A stretch of DNA of 64,000 bases from Phenylobacterium sp. (GCF_030681155.1 NZ_JAUXXE010000068.1:1-64000), one strand, 5' to 3'; positions 8,894 through 19,494 are shown, counted from the first letter of the stretch. Made by a program: numbers and translations. The notes: generated by a model from the letters alone, not told the origin.

Positions 8894-9700
8894 CTATCGC
8901 GCGTCCTCGATCGCCCGCCAGACCTTCAGCGCCTGGACGGTCTCGGCGACGTCGTGGACACGAAGCGCGGCGACGCCGGCCTGGGCGCCGGCCAAGGCCG
9001 CCGTGAGCGAGCCCGGCAAACGATGGGCGGGCGATACGCCCGGATCGATCGCGGCGATGAAGCTTTTGCGGCTGACGCCCAGGAGCACCGGAAAGCCCAG
9101 CCCGACCAGTTCATGGAGATTGGCGAGCAGCGTCAGGTTGTGCTCCAGGCTCTTGCCGAAGCCGATGCCGGGATCGAGCCAGATCTTTTCGCGCGCAACC
9201 CCGGCCGCGACTGCGGCCTGGGCGCGCTGGGCCAGAAACCCGCTCACCTCAGCCACCACGTCGTCATAGCGGGGAGAGGCCTGCATTGTTTGAGGCGCGC
9301 CCTGCATATGCATCAGCATCACCTCACAGCCCAGCTCGGCCGCGACCGCGGGCGCATCAGGCGAATGGGTGAGCGCAGTGACGTCGTTCCAGATATTCGC
9401 TCCAGCCGCCATCGCCGCCCTGGCTACATCAGGCTTCATGGTGTCGATCGAGATCGGGATGGCGCTCTGCGCCCGGACCGCCGCGATCAATGGGATGGCG
9501 CGCGCGATCTCATCCTGCGTCGATACCGGGTTGGCGCCCGGCCGGGTCGACTCCGCCCCGATGTCGAGGATGTCGGCGCCTTCGTCGATCAGCGCGCGAG
9601 CGTGGGCCAGGGCTGAGCCCGGCGCAAGGAACTTGCCACCGTCGGAGAAGCTGTCCGGCGTGACATTGACCACGCCCATGACCTTCACGCGGTTCGACAT
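8894..9700 (-). CDS. folP: Dihydropteroate synthase
   Basis: 268 residues from ATG 9700. TIM-barrel enzyme joining p-aminobenzoate to hydroxymethyldihydropterin pyrophosphate. Visible signatures: VMGVVNVTPDSFSDGGK at the N-terminus, DIGAESTRPGA, PISIDTMKPDVA, IWNDVTAL, DPGIGFGKSLEHN and the LLGVSRKSFI loop. AAGGA lies 5 bases before ATG 9700, so the upstream TTG at 9724 is rejected. It lies just after ftsH, the common ftsH-folP order, but a strong terminator stands between them. Confidence 0.95.
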   Translation of the reverse strand: MSNRVKVMGVVNVTPDSFSDGGKFLAPGSALAHARALIDEGADILDIGAESTRPGANPVSTQDEIARAIPLIAAVRAQSAIPISIDTMKPDVARAAMAAGANIWNDVTALTHSPDAPAVAAELGCEVMLMHMQGAPQTMQASPRYDDVVAEVSGFLAQRAQAAVAAGVAREKIWLDPGIGFGKSLEHNLTLLANLHELVGLGFPVLLGVSRKSFIAAIDPGVSPAHRLPGSLTAALAGAQAGVAALRVHDVAETVQALKVWRAIEDAR

Positions 9701-9725
9701 GGCGATCCTTGAAGCTGACAGCAAA

Positions 9726-9756
9726 ACGCCCTCCTGGCGCGGGGCCGGGAGGGCGT
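9726..9756 (-). terminator. Intrinsic terminator of ftsH
   Basis: On the minus strand ACGCCCTCC, a 13-base loop and GGAGGGCGT, followed by TTT. It lies 24 bases after the ftsH stop and just before folP. Confidence 0.85.
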
Positions 9757-9779
9757 CAAGCTTGTGAGGCGTTGCGGCC

Positions 9780-11657
<1,878 letters not shown>

Positions 11658-11783
11658 GACGCGCCTTCGTGAAAAGTGTCTCTCAAAGCCCACTGTAGGT
11701 GGGTCCGCACCCTAGAACTAGCAAGGCTCGTGCCGCGCGACGGAACATCGCGGTTCGGTGAACCTGCTAGGCCAAACATGCGA

Positions 11784-11811
11784 AAGGCCGCGCGGTTGCC
11801 CGCGCGGCCTT
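11784..11811 (-). terminator. Terminator of rpsU
   Basis: Perfect 12-bp stem AAGGCCGCGCGG / CCGCGCGGCCTT with a GCAA loop on the minus strand, 27 bases beyond the rpsU stop. Confidence 0.8.
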
Positions 11812-11838
11812 CGAAACTATAGCCTAAGGCCTTAATAT

Positions 11839-12072
11839 TTACCGGCTCGGCTTCTTCGGCGCGGCGATCAGGCCTTCGCGCTGGGCGCGCTTGCGGGCCA
11901 GCTTGCGCGCGCGGCGCACGGCTTCAGCCTTTTGACGAGCGCGCTTTTCGCTCGGCTTTTCGTAATGGACGTGCCGCTTCATTTCGCGGAACGAACCTTC
12001 ACGCTGCATCTTCTTCTTCAGCGCCTTGAGGGCCTGATCGACGTTGTTGTCGCGAACGAAAATCTGAACCAG
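11839..12072 (-). CDS. rpsU: 30S ribosomal protein S21, probable CUG start
   Basis: 77 residues: (M)[25 protein letters not shown], then the basic helical region [26 protein letters not shown], as in alphaproteobacterial S21. The family normally begins with Met directly before VQ(I/V)xVRDNN. Here that codon is CTG (12072-12070), with AGGAG eight bases upstream. The only in-frame canonical start is ATG at 12108, which would add 12 residues ([12 protein letters not shown]), has no proper ribosome binding site and no counterpart in S21. I therefore favour CUG initiation; the alternative extent is 11839-12108. Confidence 0.85.
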   Translation of the reverse strand: MVQIFVRDNNVDQALKALKKKMQREGSFREMKRHVHYEKPSEKRARQKAEAVRRARKLARKRAQREGLIAAPKKPSR

Positions 12073-12249
12073 AGGTCTCTCTCCTATTACCCGTTCCCGC
12101 TCGGCCATCCTGATGTCAGGCGGCGGCGAACGGACAAAAGCCTTGAACCCGCCGGCGCCAAGGCCTTCGGGTTAGAGCGCGGCGGGATAGCAGAACACTT
12201 CAGTGATGTCCACGGCGGACAGGCGCAAAAACGCTCGCTAAAATAAGGC

Positions 12250-12882
12250 ATGGCGAACCAAACCGACTGGGCTGAGGCCACTGAGCAACAGGTGCTGGAT
12301 GCAGCACTGACCATCACCGCCACCCAAGGGTGGACCTGGCCCTCCGTCCGCGCGGCGGGAAAGGCCGCCGCGCTGAGCGCGGCCGAGACCGAACTTCTGC
12401 TGCCTCATGGGCCGGCCGACCTGGCCGCCCTGCTGTCGAGACGGCACGACGCCCGGGCGCTGGCGGCCCTGCCTGATCCGGCGACCTTGAAGATCCGCGA
12501 ACGCATTCGCGCGGCGGTGGCCGCACGCATCGACGCCGCGGCGGAGGACGAGGCGGCGGTCCGCCGCTGGTCGGGTTACCTTTCGCTCCCCCTCAACTTC
12601 ACCCTGGGCCTGAAACTGCTCTGGGAAAGCGCCGACGCCCTATGGCGCTGGGCCGGCGACACCGCCACCGACGAGAACCACTATTCCAAGCGGGCCATAC
12701 TCTCGGGGATCTTGGCCACCGCCCTGGCGATCCGGCTCTCCTCCGGCCGCGAGGCGGCGATGACCTTCGTCGATGCGCGGATCGAAAACGTGATGTCGTT
12801 CGAAAAGTGGAAGGCTGGCCTCAAGCCCGCCGACCTGATGCGCGACGTCGCCGCCGCGCTGGGCAAAATGCGGTACGGATAG
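12250..12882 (+). CDS. COQ9 family protein, ubiquinone biosynthesis
   Basis: 210 residues. An N-terminal TetR-like helical bundle (QVLDAALTITATQGWTWPSVRAAGKAAALSAAETELLLPHGPADL) is followed by the COQ9 core with LSLPLNFTLGLKLLWESADALWRWAGDTATDENHYSKRAILSGILA. The W-x-AGD-x-x-D-x-N-x-YSKR signature is characteristic. COQ9 binds isoprene lipids and supports the COQ7 hydroxylation step. It is divergent from rpsU and followed by a crotonase gene after an 84-base gap. Despite the TetR-like start it is not a repressor. Confidence 0.9.
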   Translation: MANQTDWAEATEQQVLDAALTITATQGWTWPSVRAAGKAAALSAAETELLLPHGPADLAALLSRRHDARALAALPDPATLKIRERIRAAVAARIDAAAEDEAAVRRWSGYLSLPLNFTLGLKLLWESADALWRWAGDTATDENHYSKRAILSGILATALAIRLSSGREAAMTFVDARIENVMSFEKWKAGLKPADLMRDVAAALGKMRYG

Positions 12883-12966
12883 CGAAGCTTCGTCGACGCT
12901 TGGGTTGGCTTTCCCAGCGTCACACGACGATGATGTTTCCCATCAAGCTCTGGGAGACGCTTTCTA

Positions 12967-13827
12967 ATGACCGACGCTTTTTCGACCGAGTGGACCTGCT
13001 TCGACGTCAGCCTCGACAGCGGTGTCGCGCACATCCAGCTCAAGCGCCCCGAGGCGATGAACTCGATGATCCGGGAGTTCTGGAACGAACTGCCGCTCAT
13101 CGTTCGAGACATCGATCACAACGCGCGCGCCCGGGCCATCGTGATCTCTTCGACCGGCAAGCACTTCTCGGCCGGCATGGATCTGGCGGTGTTCGGCGGC
13201 GGCGGATCGACCTCGCAGAACCAGGTCCAGGACCGACACATCAACGCCGAGCAGCAGCGCCACCATATCCTTTGGCTGCAGGACTGCTTTGGCTGCCTGG
13301 ACGACGCCCGGATTCCGGTGATCGTCGCCATCCAGGGCGGATGCATCGGCGGCGCGGTGGACATGACCAGCGCCTGCGACATCCGCTACGCCAGCGCCGA
13401 CGCCTTCTTCTGCATCCAGGAGATCAATATCGGCATGACCGCCGATGTCGGCACCTTCCCCAGGCTGTGCAAGCTGATCCCCGAGGGATGGGTGCGCGAG
13501 ATGGCCTATACCGGCCGCCGAATGCCGGCCCAGAAGGCCAAGGAGATCGGCTGGGTCAACGAAGTGCTGGCGACCCACGAAGAGTGCGTGGCCCACGCCC
13601 TGGCCACCGCCAAGGAAATCGCCACCAAGGCGCCGCTGGCGGTCACCGGTTCGAAGGTGATGATCAACTACGCCCGCGACCACACCATCAAGGACGGCCT
13701 GGACTACATCGCGGTCTGGCAGACTGGCATGTTCTCGGGCGCGCACATGGGCGAGGCCTTCAAGGCCAAGTCAGAAAAGCGCGAAGCCGTCTGGCAGGAC
13801 CTGCAGCCGCTGCGCAACGAGATGTAG
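12967..13827 (+). CDS. Enoyl-CoA hydratase/isomerase family protein, probable delta(3,5)-delta(2,4)-dienoyl-CoA isomerase
   Basis: 286-residue crotonase-fold enzyme. Oxyanion-hole sequences HFSAGMDL and GGCIGGAVDM are present. CDIRYASADAFFCIQEINIGMTADVGTFPRL carries the Asp, Glu and Asp pattern (CDIRY; QEINIG; ADVGT) found in mammalian ECH1, where these residues shift double bonds in 3,5-dienoyl-CoA; simple hydratases have two Glu instead. This points to oxidation of unsaturated fatty acids with odd-numbered double bonds. GGGAGA lies nine bases before the ATG. No other beta-oxidation gene adjoins. Confidence 0.85.
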   Translation: MTDAFSTEWTCFDVSLDSGVAHIQLKRPEAMNSMIREFWNELPLIVRDIDHNARARAIVISSTGKHFSAGMDLAVFGGGGSTSQNQVQDRHINAEQQRHHILWLQDCFGCLDDARIPVIVAIQGGCIGGAVDMTSACDIRYASADAFFCIQEINIGMTADVGTFPRLCKLIPEGWVREMAYTGRRMPAQKAKEIGWVNEVLATHEECVAHALATAKEIATKAPLAVTGSKVMINYARDHTIKDGLDYIAVWQTGMFSGAHMGEAFKAKSEKREAVWQDLQPLRNEM

Positions 13828-13861
13828 ACGGCGATGGGATCGTTCCCTTCGGGGGACGATC

Positions 13862-15073
13862 CTAGCCTTCCCGCTCCGCGCCGGTCAGGTCGCAATCTTC
13901 GATCTTGGCCTCCGAAAGGTCGGCGTCGATCAGGCGCACGCGCAGAGCCCGAGCATGGCGCAGGTCGGCATGACGCAGGTTGGCGCGGGATAGGTCGGTT
14001 CGAACGAACCGATCCCCGCCGATCTCCAGCGGCCCCAGCAAGGCGCCGCGCAGGTCGGCCCGCGTCAGCTGGGCGTCGATCAGCCGGGCGCCGCGCAGAT
14101 CGGCCATCCGCATGTTTACTCCGCGCAGGTCGCAGCGGGAAAGATCGGCGCCCTGGAGCTCGACGCCTTCGAGATCCAGGCCGAAGAAAATTGAGTCCGG
14201 GGCGACCAGGCCGCTGAGTTTGCGCCGCCTTAGAGTCCGCACCGGCCGAAAATCGACCGCCGACACCCGCGCGGCCGCGCCGGCCTTGCCGTCGCTTTCG
14301 CAGAACTGGTGGTGTGCGGCGATCACTTGGGGCAGCGGCCGGTCCTGGACATAGACCACCGCCGGCGGCGCCAGCAGCACATCGGAGAGATCGGCCCCCT
14401 CCACGGTGGCGAAACTGAAGTCCACACGGATCAGGATGGCGCGCCGAAGCGAGGCGCCGGAGAGGTCGGCCCCGGCCACGTCGGCTCCAGTCAGATTCGC
14501 ACCGTCCAGCTTGGCCTTGATCAGCCGGGCGCCGGCCAAGTGCGCGCCAGACAGATCAGCGTCGGTGAAATCGGTAGCCAAGGCCGAAGCGCCGGTCATC
14601 TGCGCCCCGCTGAGATTGGCCCCGGCCAAGACCGCGAAATTCAGTTCCCCCGCGCCACCGGCGTGATCGAGATAGCGAAAGCCCTCGTCGCGATCTTGAA
14701 GGGCGATCCGGCCCTCGCGCAGGTCGCAGTTGGAAAGATTGGCGCCGGTCAGATTGGCCCCGCGCAGGGAGGCTCCGCGCAGGTCGGCGTGGGAGAGATC
14801 GGCCCGTCGCATGTCGGTGTCGCGCAGGTCCGCGCCGAACAGGATCGCACGCTCGAGCTTGATGCCCGCCAACCCCGCACCCCCCAACTTGACGCCTGTC
14901 AGATCGGCGTCGCGAAGGTCGTGACCCTCGAGCCGGAACCCGGAGAGATCGGCATAGGCCAGGTTTGCACGTTGGCCGCCGGTACGGCTGGCCAAATAGC
15001 GCCGATGCGCCTCCAGCGTCCGCCGCAGGGTCTGGGGATCAAGACTGCGGTGGAGATTGGCGACAGCGGACAT
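13862..15073 (-). CDS. Pentapeptide-repeat protein with duplicated cap module
   Basis: 403 residues from ATG 15073 (the frame is open to a TTG at 15139). Tandem A(D/N)LxG pentapeptides fill residues about 36-120, 142-232 and 295-398, giving a right-handed quadrilateral beta-helix. A non-repeat cap, LRRTLEAHRRYLASRTGGQRANL (16-38), appears again in degenerate form at LPQVIAAHHQFCESDGKAGAAARVSAVDF (247-275), so the protein looks like a fused pair of cap-plus-helix units. Residues 121-141 also break the repeat. No signal peptide or membrane segment. Function unknown; some pentapeptide proteins mimic DNA, but nothing here shows that. Confidence 0.9.
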   Translation of the reverse strand: MSAVANLHRSLDPQTLRRTLEAHRRYLASRTGGQRANLAYADLSGFRLEGHDLRDADLTGVKLGGAGLAGIKLERAILFGADLRDTDMRRADLSHADLRGASLRGANLTGANLSNCDLREGRIALQDRDEGFRYLDHAGGAGELNFAVLAGANLSGAQMTGASALATDFTDADLSGAHLAGARLIKAKLDGANLTGADVAGADLSGASLRRAILIRVDFSFATVEGADLSDVLLAPPAVVYVQDRPLPQVIAAHHQFCESDGKAGAAARVSAVDFRPVRTLRRRKLSGLVAPDSIFFGLDLEGVELQGADLSRCDLRGVNMRMADLRGARLIDAQLTRADLRGALLGPLEIGGDRFVRTDLSRANLRHADLRHARALRVRLIDADLSEAKIEDCDLTGAEREG

Positions 15074-15180
15074 GCGCACCGGGGAAGATTTCGGGAAGCC
15101 CCCAGAATCGCCCGACGCGCTTAAGGAACGGTTGCGCAATTATGGCCATTGGGCGCCATTTTTCCCGAACGGTTAAGGCT

Positions 15181-16134
15181 TCAGAGGAAGCCCTTCTTCT
15201 TGAACCAAAGGAACGGCGCGACACCGCTGATCACCATCAGCAGCAGGGCCCAGGGGTAGCCCATCACCCAATGCAGTTCGGGCATGATGTCGAAATTCAT
15301 GCCGTAGATCGAGGCGACCAGGGTCGGCGGCAGGAACACCACAGCCACCACCGAGAAGAACTTGATGATGCTGTTCTGCTCAATGTTGATCAGGCCCAGG
15401 GCCGCGTCCAGCAGGAACGAGATATGGCCCGACGTGAAGCTCGCATGCTCGGTCAGGGCCTGAATGTCGTGCTGGATGGCGATCAGATGGCTGCGGCGGC
15501 TCTCATCCTTCTGGAACTCGGTGGCCAAGGCCGCGAAGCTGGAAAGACGGCTAAGCGACACCAGGCTCTTGCGGGCCAAAGACGTGATCGACTGAGCCCG
15601 GGCCAGGTCGCTGAGCAGGGGCCCGAAGGTGTTGCCCGGCGGACGGTTGAAGATCGCGACAGAGGTCTCGTGAACCTGGCTCGACTGCCGCTCCAGCACC
15701 TCGGCGGAGCGCTCGACGATGGCGTCCAACAGTTCGAGCGCGGCCTCACCGCCATCGGCGACCGGCGCATGGGCGCAGCGTTCGGCGAAGATCGTGAACG
15801 CCTTGAGCGGCTCGTAGCGGATGGTGATCAGCACGTCGTTGACCAGGACCAATGTCACCGGGCTGGCGACCGGATGCGGCTCCTCGGCGCGCGCGAGCAG
15901 GGTCGCGGTCAGGAAGGTGGCGCCGGCCTCCTGGTAGAGGCGCGAAGAGGGCTCCAAGTGCCTGGCTTCCTCGCGCGTCGGCAGATCGATGCCATAGGCG
16001 GCCTCGACCGCGGCTTCCTCATCCGGGGTGGGATCGACCAGATCGATCCAGATGATGTCGTCGCTCGCGCGCCAATTGGCGTCGACGGTGAGCGGGACGA
16101 AGCCCCGGGCGGCCCGGCGAAGCAGGTTCAGCAT
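15181..16134 (-). CDS. corA: CorA-family divalent cation transporter
   Basis: 317 residues. A large cytoplasmic N-terminal domain (IIWIDLVDPTPDEEAAVEAAYGIDLPTREEARHLEPSSRLY) is followed by long helices and two C-terminal membrane segments (about 258-278 and 291-310). The CorA signature YGMNF lies between them at about residue 280. In place of the usual E. coli MPEL loop it has IMPELHWVMGYPWA, which matches the family consensus. Probable role: Mg2+ (or Co2+/Ni2+) uptake, or Zn2+ transport as in ZntB relatives. Stand-alone gene. Confidence 0.92.
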   Translation of the reverse strand: MLNLLRRAARGFVPLTVDANWRASDDIIWIDLVDPTPDEEAAVEAAYGIDLPTREEARHLEPSSRLYQEAGATFLTATLLARAEEPHPVASPVTLVLVNDVLITIRYEPLKAFTIFAERCAHAPVADGGEAALELLDAIVERSAEVLERQSSQVHETSVAIFNRPPGNTFGPLLSDLARAQSITSLARKSLVSLSRLSSFAALATEFQKDESRRSHLIAIQHDIQALTEHASFTSGHISFLLDAALGLINIEQNSIIKFFSVVAVVFLPPTLVASIYGMNFDIMPELHWVMGYPWALLLMVISGVAPFLWFKKKGFL

Positions 16135-16203
16135 CAGTCTCTCCGCGAGCGGCGAGCCCTCATGTGCGTCGCGAACGGCCGAGCGTCAACGCCGGCCGCT
16201 TGA

Positions 16204-16887
16204 TCAGTTCGAGCTGGAAGACGACTGGGATTGGGTCGCGGCCTGGATGAGGGCGGCGATCCGATCGGTGGAGTCGGCGGCCTGCCCCAGCATGTGGAGC
16301 GGACCGGCGCCCGGACGCACGACCGAGGCGACCTGGCTGGCCGCGCCCTGGGCGACCGCAAGGGCGGCGTTCTGGGCGGTGTTGAAGCCGGAACTGGCCA
16401 TGCGGACCGCGTTGGCGTCCTGATAGATGAAGCCGTGGGTCGGATAGGTGGACGAGCCGAGATCGCGAACCGGATCGTACCAGACCTTGACCTGGGACCA
16501 GTCGCCGCCCGGCGATACGTCGATGACGGTGACGTCTTTTTCGATCTGGCCACGGGTCCCGCCGATGCGCGACCAGTTGGCGTGGGTGATCTGAATGACG
16601 CGGTCGGTCAGCACCTGGCTGACCACAGCCACGTGGCCGAGACGCATCTTGCCCGAGGGCTTGAACACCAGGACCGCGCCGGCCTTGGGGGAGACACCGG
16701 TGTCGTACTTGCCGACGGCTTGGCGCCACCAGGTCCAGGCGTCGCCATAGATCTGAACGCCGGAAATCAGGCGGGCGAACGGAACGCATTGCCAATAGGT
16801 GTCGGCGACAGCGCCCGACAACGGAGCAAAAGCCATAACCGCCGCGGCGGCCAGGGATCCCAATAGGGCCCTCGGTCGTTTCAGCAT
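16204..16887 (-). CDS. Secreted CHAP-domain protein (putative peptidoglycan amidase/endopeptidase)
   Basis: 227 residues from ATG 16887. The signal peptide MLKRPRALLGSLAAAAVMAF ends near GAVADT. The CHAP domain begins directly after it: WQCVPFARLISG provides the catalytic Cys, RLGHVAVVSQV the His, and ITHANWSR the Asn/Asp position. The C-terminal 80 residues are Ala/Ser-rich and low in complexity. CHAP enzymes cleave peptidoglycan cross-links or stems. GGAG is 10 bases upstream of the ATG; the GTG at 16905 is an alternative. Stand-alone gene followed by corA. Confidence 0.85.
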   Translation of the reverse strand: MLKRPRALLGSLAAAAVMAFAPLSGAVADTYWQCVPFARLISGVQIYGDAWTWWRQAVGKYDTGVSPKAGAVLVFKPSGKMRLGHVAVVSQVLTDRVIQITHANWSRIGGTRGQIEKDVTVIDVSPGGDWSQVKVWYDPVRDLGSSTYPTHGFIYQDANAVRMASSGFNTAQNAALAVAQGAASQVASVVRPGAGPLHMLGQAADSTDRIAALIQAATQSQSSSSSN

Positions 16888-17385
16888 GTTAAAGGAACTC
16901 CCCACGCAACGCGCTAAGGACTAACCATCCCCCAGACGGATGAAAAGACTCTTTACGCCCGTGCGTCCGAAGGTCGCCGCGACTGTCCCCAGGCTATCCA
17001 CAGCTTGATGTGAGCTCGCGCCCGGACCTCTACTTGCGAAAAATCGCGGTAACCTCACGGAAAATCGCTGGTTGTGGAAACTAACCACGATGCATACGCA
17101 TCGCCCGGGTTATTAAGCTGAAAAAATTCAGCATGAAGACTCATTGATACTTATTCGCTCCACCGCCCCGGAGCGATGTCGGGCCGTCTTATCTTGGGTC
17201 GACAGACCAGTGGCGTGTTACGGAATGTTTCAAATCCTGACTAAGCCATGAGGACCCAAGAAGAAGAGTCTCAAGCTGGCACGGTCACGATTAAGGCATC
17301 AGGTGCGTGATCAGCCGCCAGAACAGGCGCCGCGGGGCGCTAAGCGCCCGTTTCGCCGACCGATTCGTTTTTGCGCCGCCCCTCC
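16888..17385. other. 498-base intergenic region with a row of hairpins
   Basis: No convincing gene. Four short hairpins stand in a row: GGTT..AACC (about 17070-17087), CGATGC-ATAC-GCATCG (17088-17103), GCTGAA-AAAA-TTCAGC (17117-17132) and CGCTCC..GGAGCG (17156-17175). They are followed by a 20-codon ORF, MRTQEEESQAGTVTIKASGA, at 17249-17311, which has no visible ribosome binding site. Part of the region must serve as promoter for the CHAP gene. Confidence 0.4.
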
Positions 17386-17802
17386 CTACCCCTCGGCTGC
17401 GCCCATATACCGATCCCAAAATCCCGCCGCCGGATCGACCTGCTCGACAATATCGACCCAAAGCCCCGAAGGATCGAAGAAGCCGAACCTCAATTGGCCG
17501 AACGCCTCGCGGGTCAGCGGGTAGTCCGCCTTGAGCCCGGCCGCCGCGCAGGCGTCGAAAGCGGCGGCGGCGTCCTCGACCTGCAATTCGAAGCACATGC
17601 CCTTGCCGGAAAACGGCTCGGGTCCGGGCGGCGCGGAAGGGTGATCTGGGCTCATGAAGGCGAGGCTCGCGCCATCGGCTTGCAGCAAAACAAACCAATC
17701 GGCCTCGAAGACCACCTCGAAGCCGAGGCGCGCGACCCAGAAGGCGCGGCATGCCGTCAGCTTTGGCGTCACGATGATCGGGTAGCGGTCGGTGAACCTC
17801 AT
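17386..17802 (-). CDS. VOC (glyoxalase/bleomycin resistance) family protein
   Basis: 138 residues starting MRFTDRYPIIVTPKLTACRAFWVARLGFEVVFEADWFVLLQ. It has two beta-alpha-beta-beta-beta halves typical of the vicinal oxygen chelate fold: the first with FWVARLGFEVVFE, the second with FELQVEDAAAAFDACAAAG and RFGFFDPSGLWVDIVEQ. The C-terminal half keeps the Glu metal position; the N-terminal His is less clear. It is divergent from a TetR-type gene, with one operator-like palindrome in the 71-base gap, so it is probably the regulated target. AAGGGA lies eight bases before the ATG, so the upstream frame to 17835 is not used. Confidence 0.88.
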   Translation of the reverse strand: MRFTDRYPIIVTPKLTACRAFWVARLGFEVVFEADWFVLLQADGASLAFMSPDHPSAPPGPEPFSGKGMCFELQVEDAAAAFDACAAAGLKADYPLTREAFGQLRFGFFDPSGLWVDIVEQVDPAAGFWDRYMGAAEG

Positions 17803-17839
17803 GGCGTTTTCCCTTGATCGGATCCTTTTCGCCATTAGG

Positions 17840-17856
17840 ATACAAACTGTCTGTAT
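17840..17856. promoter_or_regulatory. Probable TetR operator
   Basis: ATACAAACTGTCTGTAT is a 17-base inverted repeat with only one mismatched pair around a central T. It lies between the divergent VOC and TetR genes, 18 bases before the TetR start and 38 bases before the VOC start, the usual place for a shared operator. Confidence 0.7.
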
Positions 17857-17873
17857 GTCAAATGGAGCGCATG

Positions 17874-18494
17874 ATGGGCGTGAAGGCGGAACGGGCCCTG
17901 GCCACGCGGACGGCGCTGCTGGCGGCGGCCCGCAATCTCTTCGCGACCGATGGGTTCGCAGCGACCAGCACCGAGGCCATATTGGCGGCCACGGGCGTGA
18001 CGCGCGGGGCGCTCTATCACCACTTCGCAGACAAGCAGGCGCTGTTCGCCGCCGTTTGCGAAAGCCTGCACGCAGAGGCTGAACAGGTCATCGAAGCCAA
18101 CGCCGACGCGGCGCCGAACGCCTTCGAAGGGTTGGTCGCCGGCTGCCTGTCATTCCTGGGCTTCATGATCCGGCCCGAGGTCCGCCGCATATTGATCCTC
18201 GACGCGCCCAGCGTCCTGGGCTGGGCGGCCTGGAACGAGATGGACACCCGCCACGGTTTCGGACTGCTCATTGCGGGCGTGGAAGCCACCGTCGCCGAGG
18301 GAGAACTAGAAGGCGATCCGCTGGCGCTCGCCGTCATGATCAACGGGGCGCTCAACTACGGCGTGGTCTGGGCCGGTCAGTCGGACGAGCCGGAGGCGCT
18401 GGACCGGCTTAAATCGAGCTTCGTCCATATGATCAAAACGCTGCGTTTCAAGCCCCCCAAAAGCAACAAAAAGGCCAACGAACATAGGGTCTAA
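17874..18494 (+). CDS. TetR/AcrR family transcriptional regulator
   Basis: 206 residues from MGVKAERALATRTALLAAARNLFATDG. The N-terminal HTH is FAATSTEAILAATGVTRGALYHHFADKQALFAAV, a classical TetR motif. The C-terminal ligand domain ends in a basic tail (PPKSNKKANEHRV). GGAG is six bases before ATG 17874, so I reject the ATGs at 17862 and 17871. It is likely to repress itself and the divergent VOC gene through the palindrome at 17840-17856. Ligand unknown. Confidence 0.92.
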   Translation: MGVKAERALATRTALLAAARNLFATDGFAATSTEAILAATGVTRGALYHHFADKQALFAAVCESLHAEAEQVIEANADAAPNAFEGLVAGCLSFLGFMIRPEVRRILILDAPSVLGWAAWNEMDTRHGFGLLIAGVEATVAEGELEGDPLALAVMINGALNYGVVWAGQSDEPEALDRLKSSFVHMIKTLRFKPPKSNKKANEHRV

Positions 18495-18566
18495 GCGCGA
18501 TCGGCCACTATCGGCCGGCGAGAGATACGCTAGAAAAGTCGTCCCAACAAAAATGAGAGGACCCCG

Positions 18567-19376
18567 ATGGAAGCCCTTATGACCCTTGCAGCGGATCCGG
18601 CCGTATGGGCCGCGCTGATCACGCTGATCGTCATGGAAGTGGTCCTCGGGATCGACAACCTCGTCTTCATCTCGATCCTTTCGAACAAGCTGCCGGAGCA
18701 CCAACGCCAGAAAGCTCGCCGCATCGGCATCAGCCTGGCGCTGATCATGCGCCTCGTCCTGCTCTCGACCCTGGCCTTCATCGTCGGCCTGACCGCGCCG
18801 GTCTTCGAGCTGCCCTGGCACGGGGCTTTGAACGAGCATGGCGAACCGGCCTGGGAACTGGCCTTCTCCTGGCGTGACCTGATCCTGATCGCCGGCGGCC
18901 TCTTCCTGATCTGGAAGGCGACCACCGAGATTCACCACAGCGTCGATCCCCAGGACTCCGAAAGCAGCCTCGACAAGCAATCGCCGATCGCCATGAACTT
19001 CGGCGCGGCGATCATCCAGATCCTGCTGCTCGACCTGGTGTTCTCGATCGACTCGATCCTGACCGCCGTTGGGATGACCGACCACCTGCCGGTCATGATC
19101 ATCGCCGTGGTCTTCGCGGTCGGCGTCATGATGGTCGCGGCCGACCCGCTGGCCAACTTCATCAACGACAACCCGACCGTCGTGATGCTGGCCCTGGGCT
19201 TCCTGCTGATGATCGGCGCCACCCTGATCGCCGATGGCTTCGGCGTTCACGTGCCGAAGGGCTACATCTACGCTGCCATGGCCTTCTCTGGCCTGGTCGA
19301 GGGGTTGAACATGGCCAGTCGCGCCGCCGCCAAGAAACGCGACCTCGCCAAGCAAACCTCTGATAAGCTGCACTAA
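18567..19376 (+). CDS. TerC/YgdQ-family integral membrane protein
   Basis: 269 residues and about seven membrane segments. Diagnostic TerC motifs occur twice: [15 protein letters not shown] near residue 25 and [14 protein letters not shown] near residue 155, with Asp residues inside the membrane that are thought to bind metal. Relatives (Alx, MeeF/MeeY) export Mn2+ or load exoenzymes with metal. The 72 bases upstream are too short for a yybP-ykoY riboswitch and none is visible. GAGAGGA precedes the ATG. An imperfect GC-rich hairpin follows the gene (about 19379-19430). Confidence 0.92.
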   Translation: MEALMTLAADPAVWAALITLIVMEVVLGIDNLVFISILSNKLPEHQRQKARRIGISLALIMRLVLLSTLAFIVGLTAPVFELPWHGALNEHGEPAWELAFSWRDLILIAGGLFLIWKATTEIHHSVDPQDSESSLDKQSPIAMNFGAAIIQILLLDLVFSIDSILTAVGMTDHLPVMIIAVVFAVGVMMVAADPLANFINDNPTVVMLALGFLLMIGATLIADGFGVHVPKGYIYAAMAFSGLVEGLNMASRAAAKKRDLAKQTSDKLH

Positions 19377-19494
19377 GGATCTGATCCCGGGGGCGGGTGA
19401 ACATTTTTCCGCCCGTCCCCGTCAGATCTTCGAGACTTTGATTTAGAACGATAAATTTAGGGGCGGCCCATTCCGGCCGCTACGGAAGCGCCAT

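Noticed and set aside
12250..12400. TetR-type repressor
   Set aside because: The N-terminal helices resemble TetR, but the core is COQ9 (W-x-AGD...YSKR).
18495..18566. yybP-ykoY (Mn2+) riboswitch before the TerC gene
   Set aside because: The gap is only 72 bases and shows no such structure.
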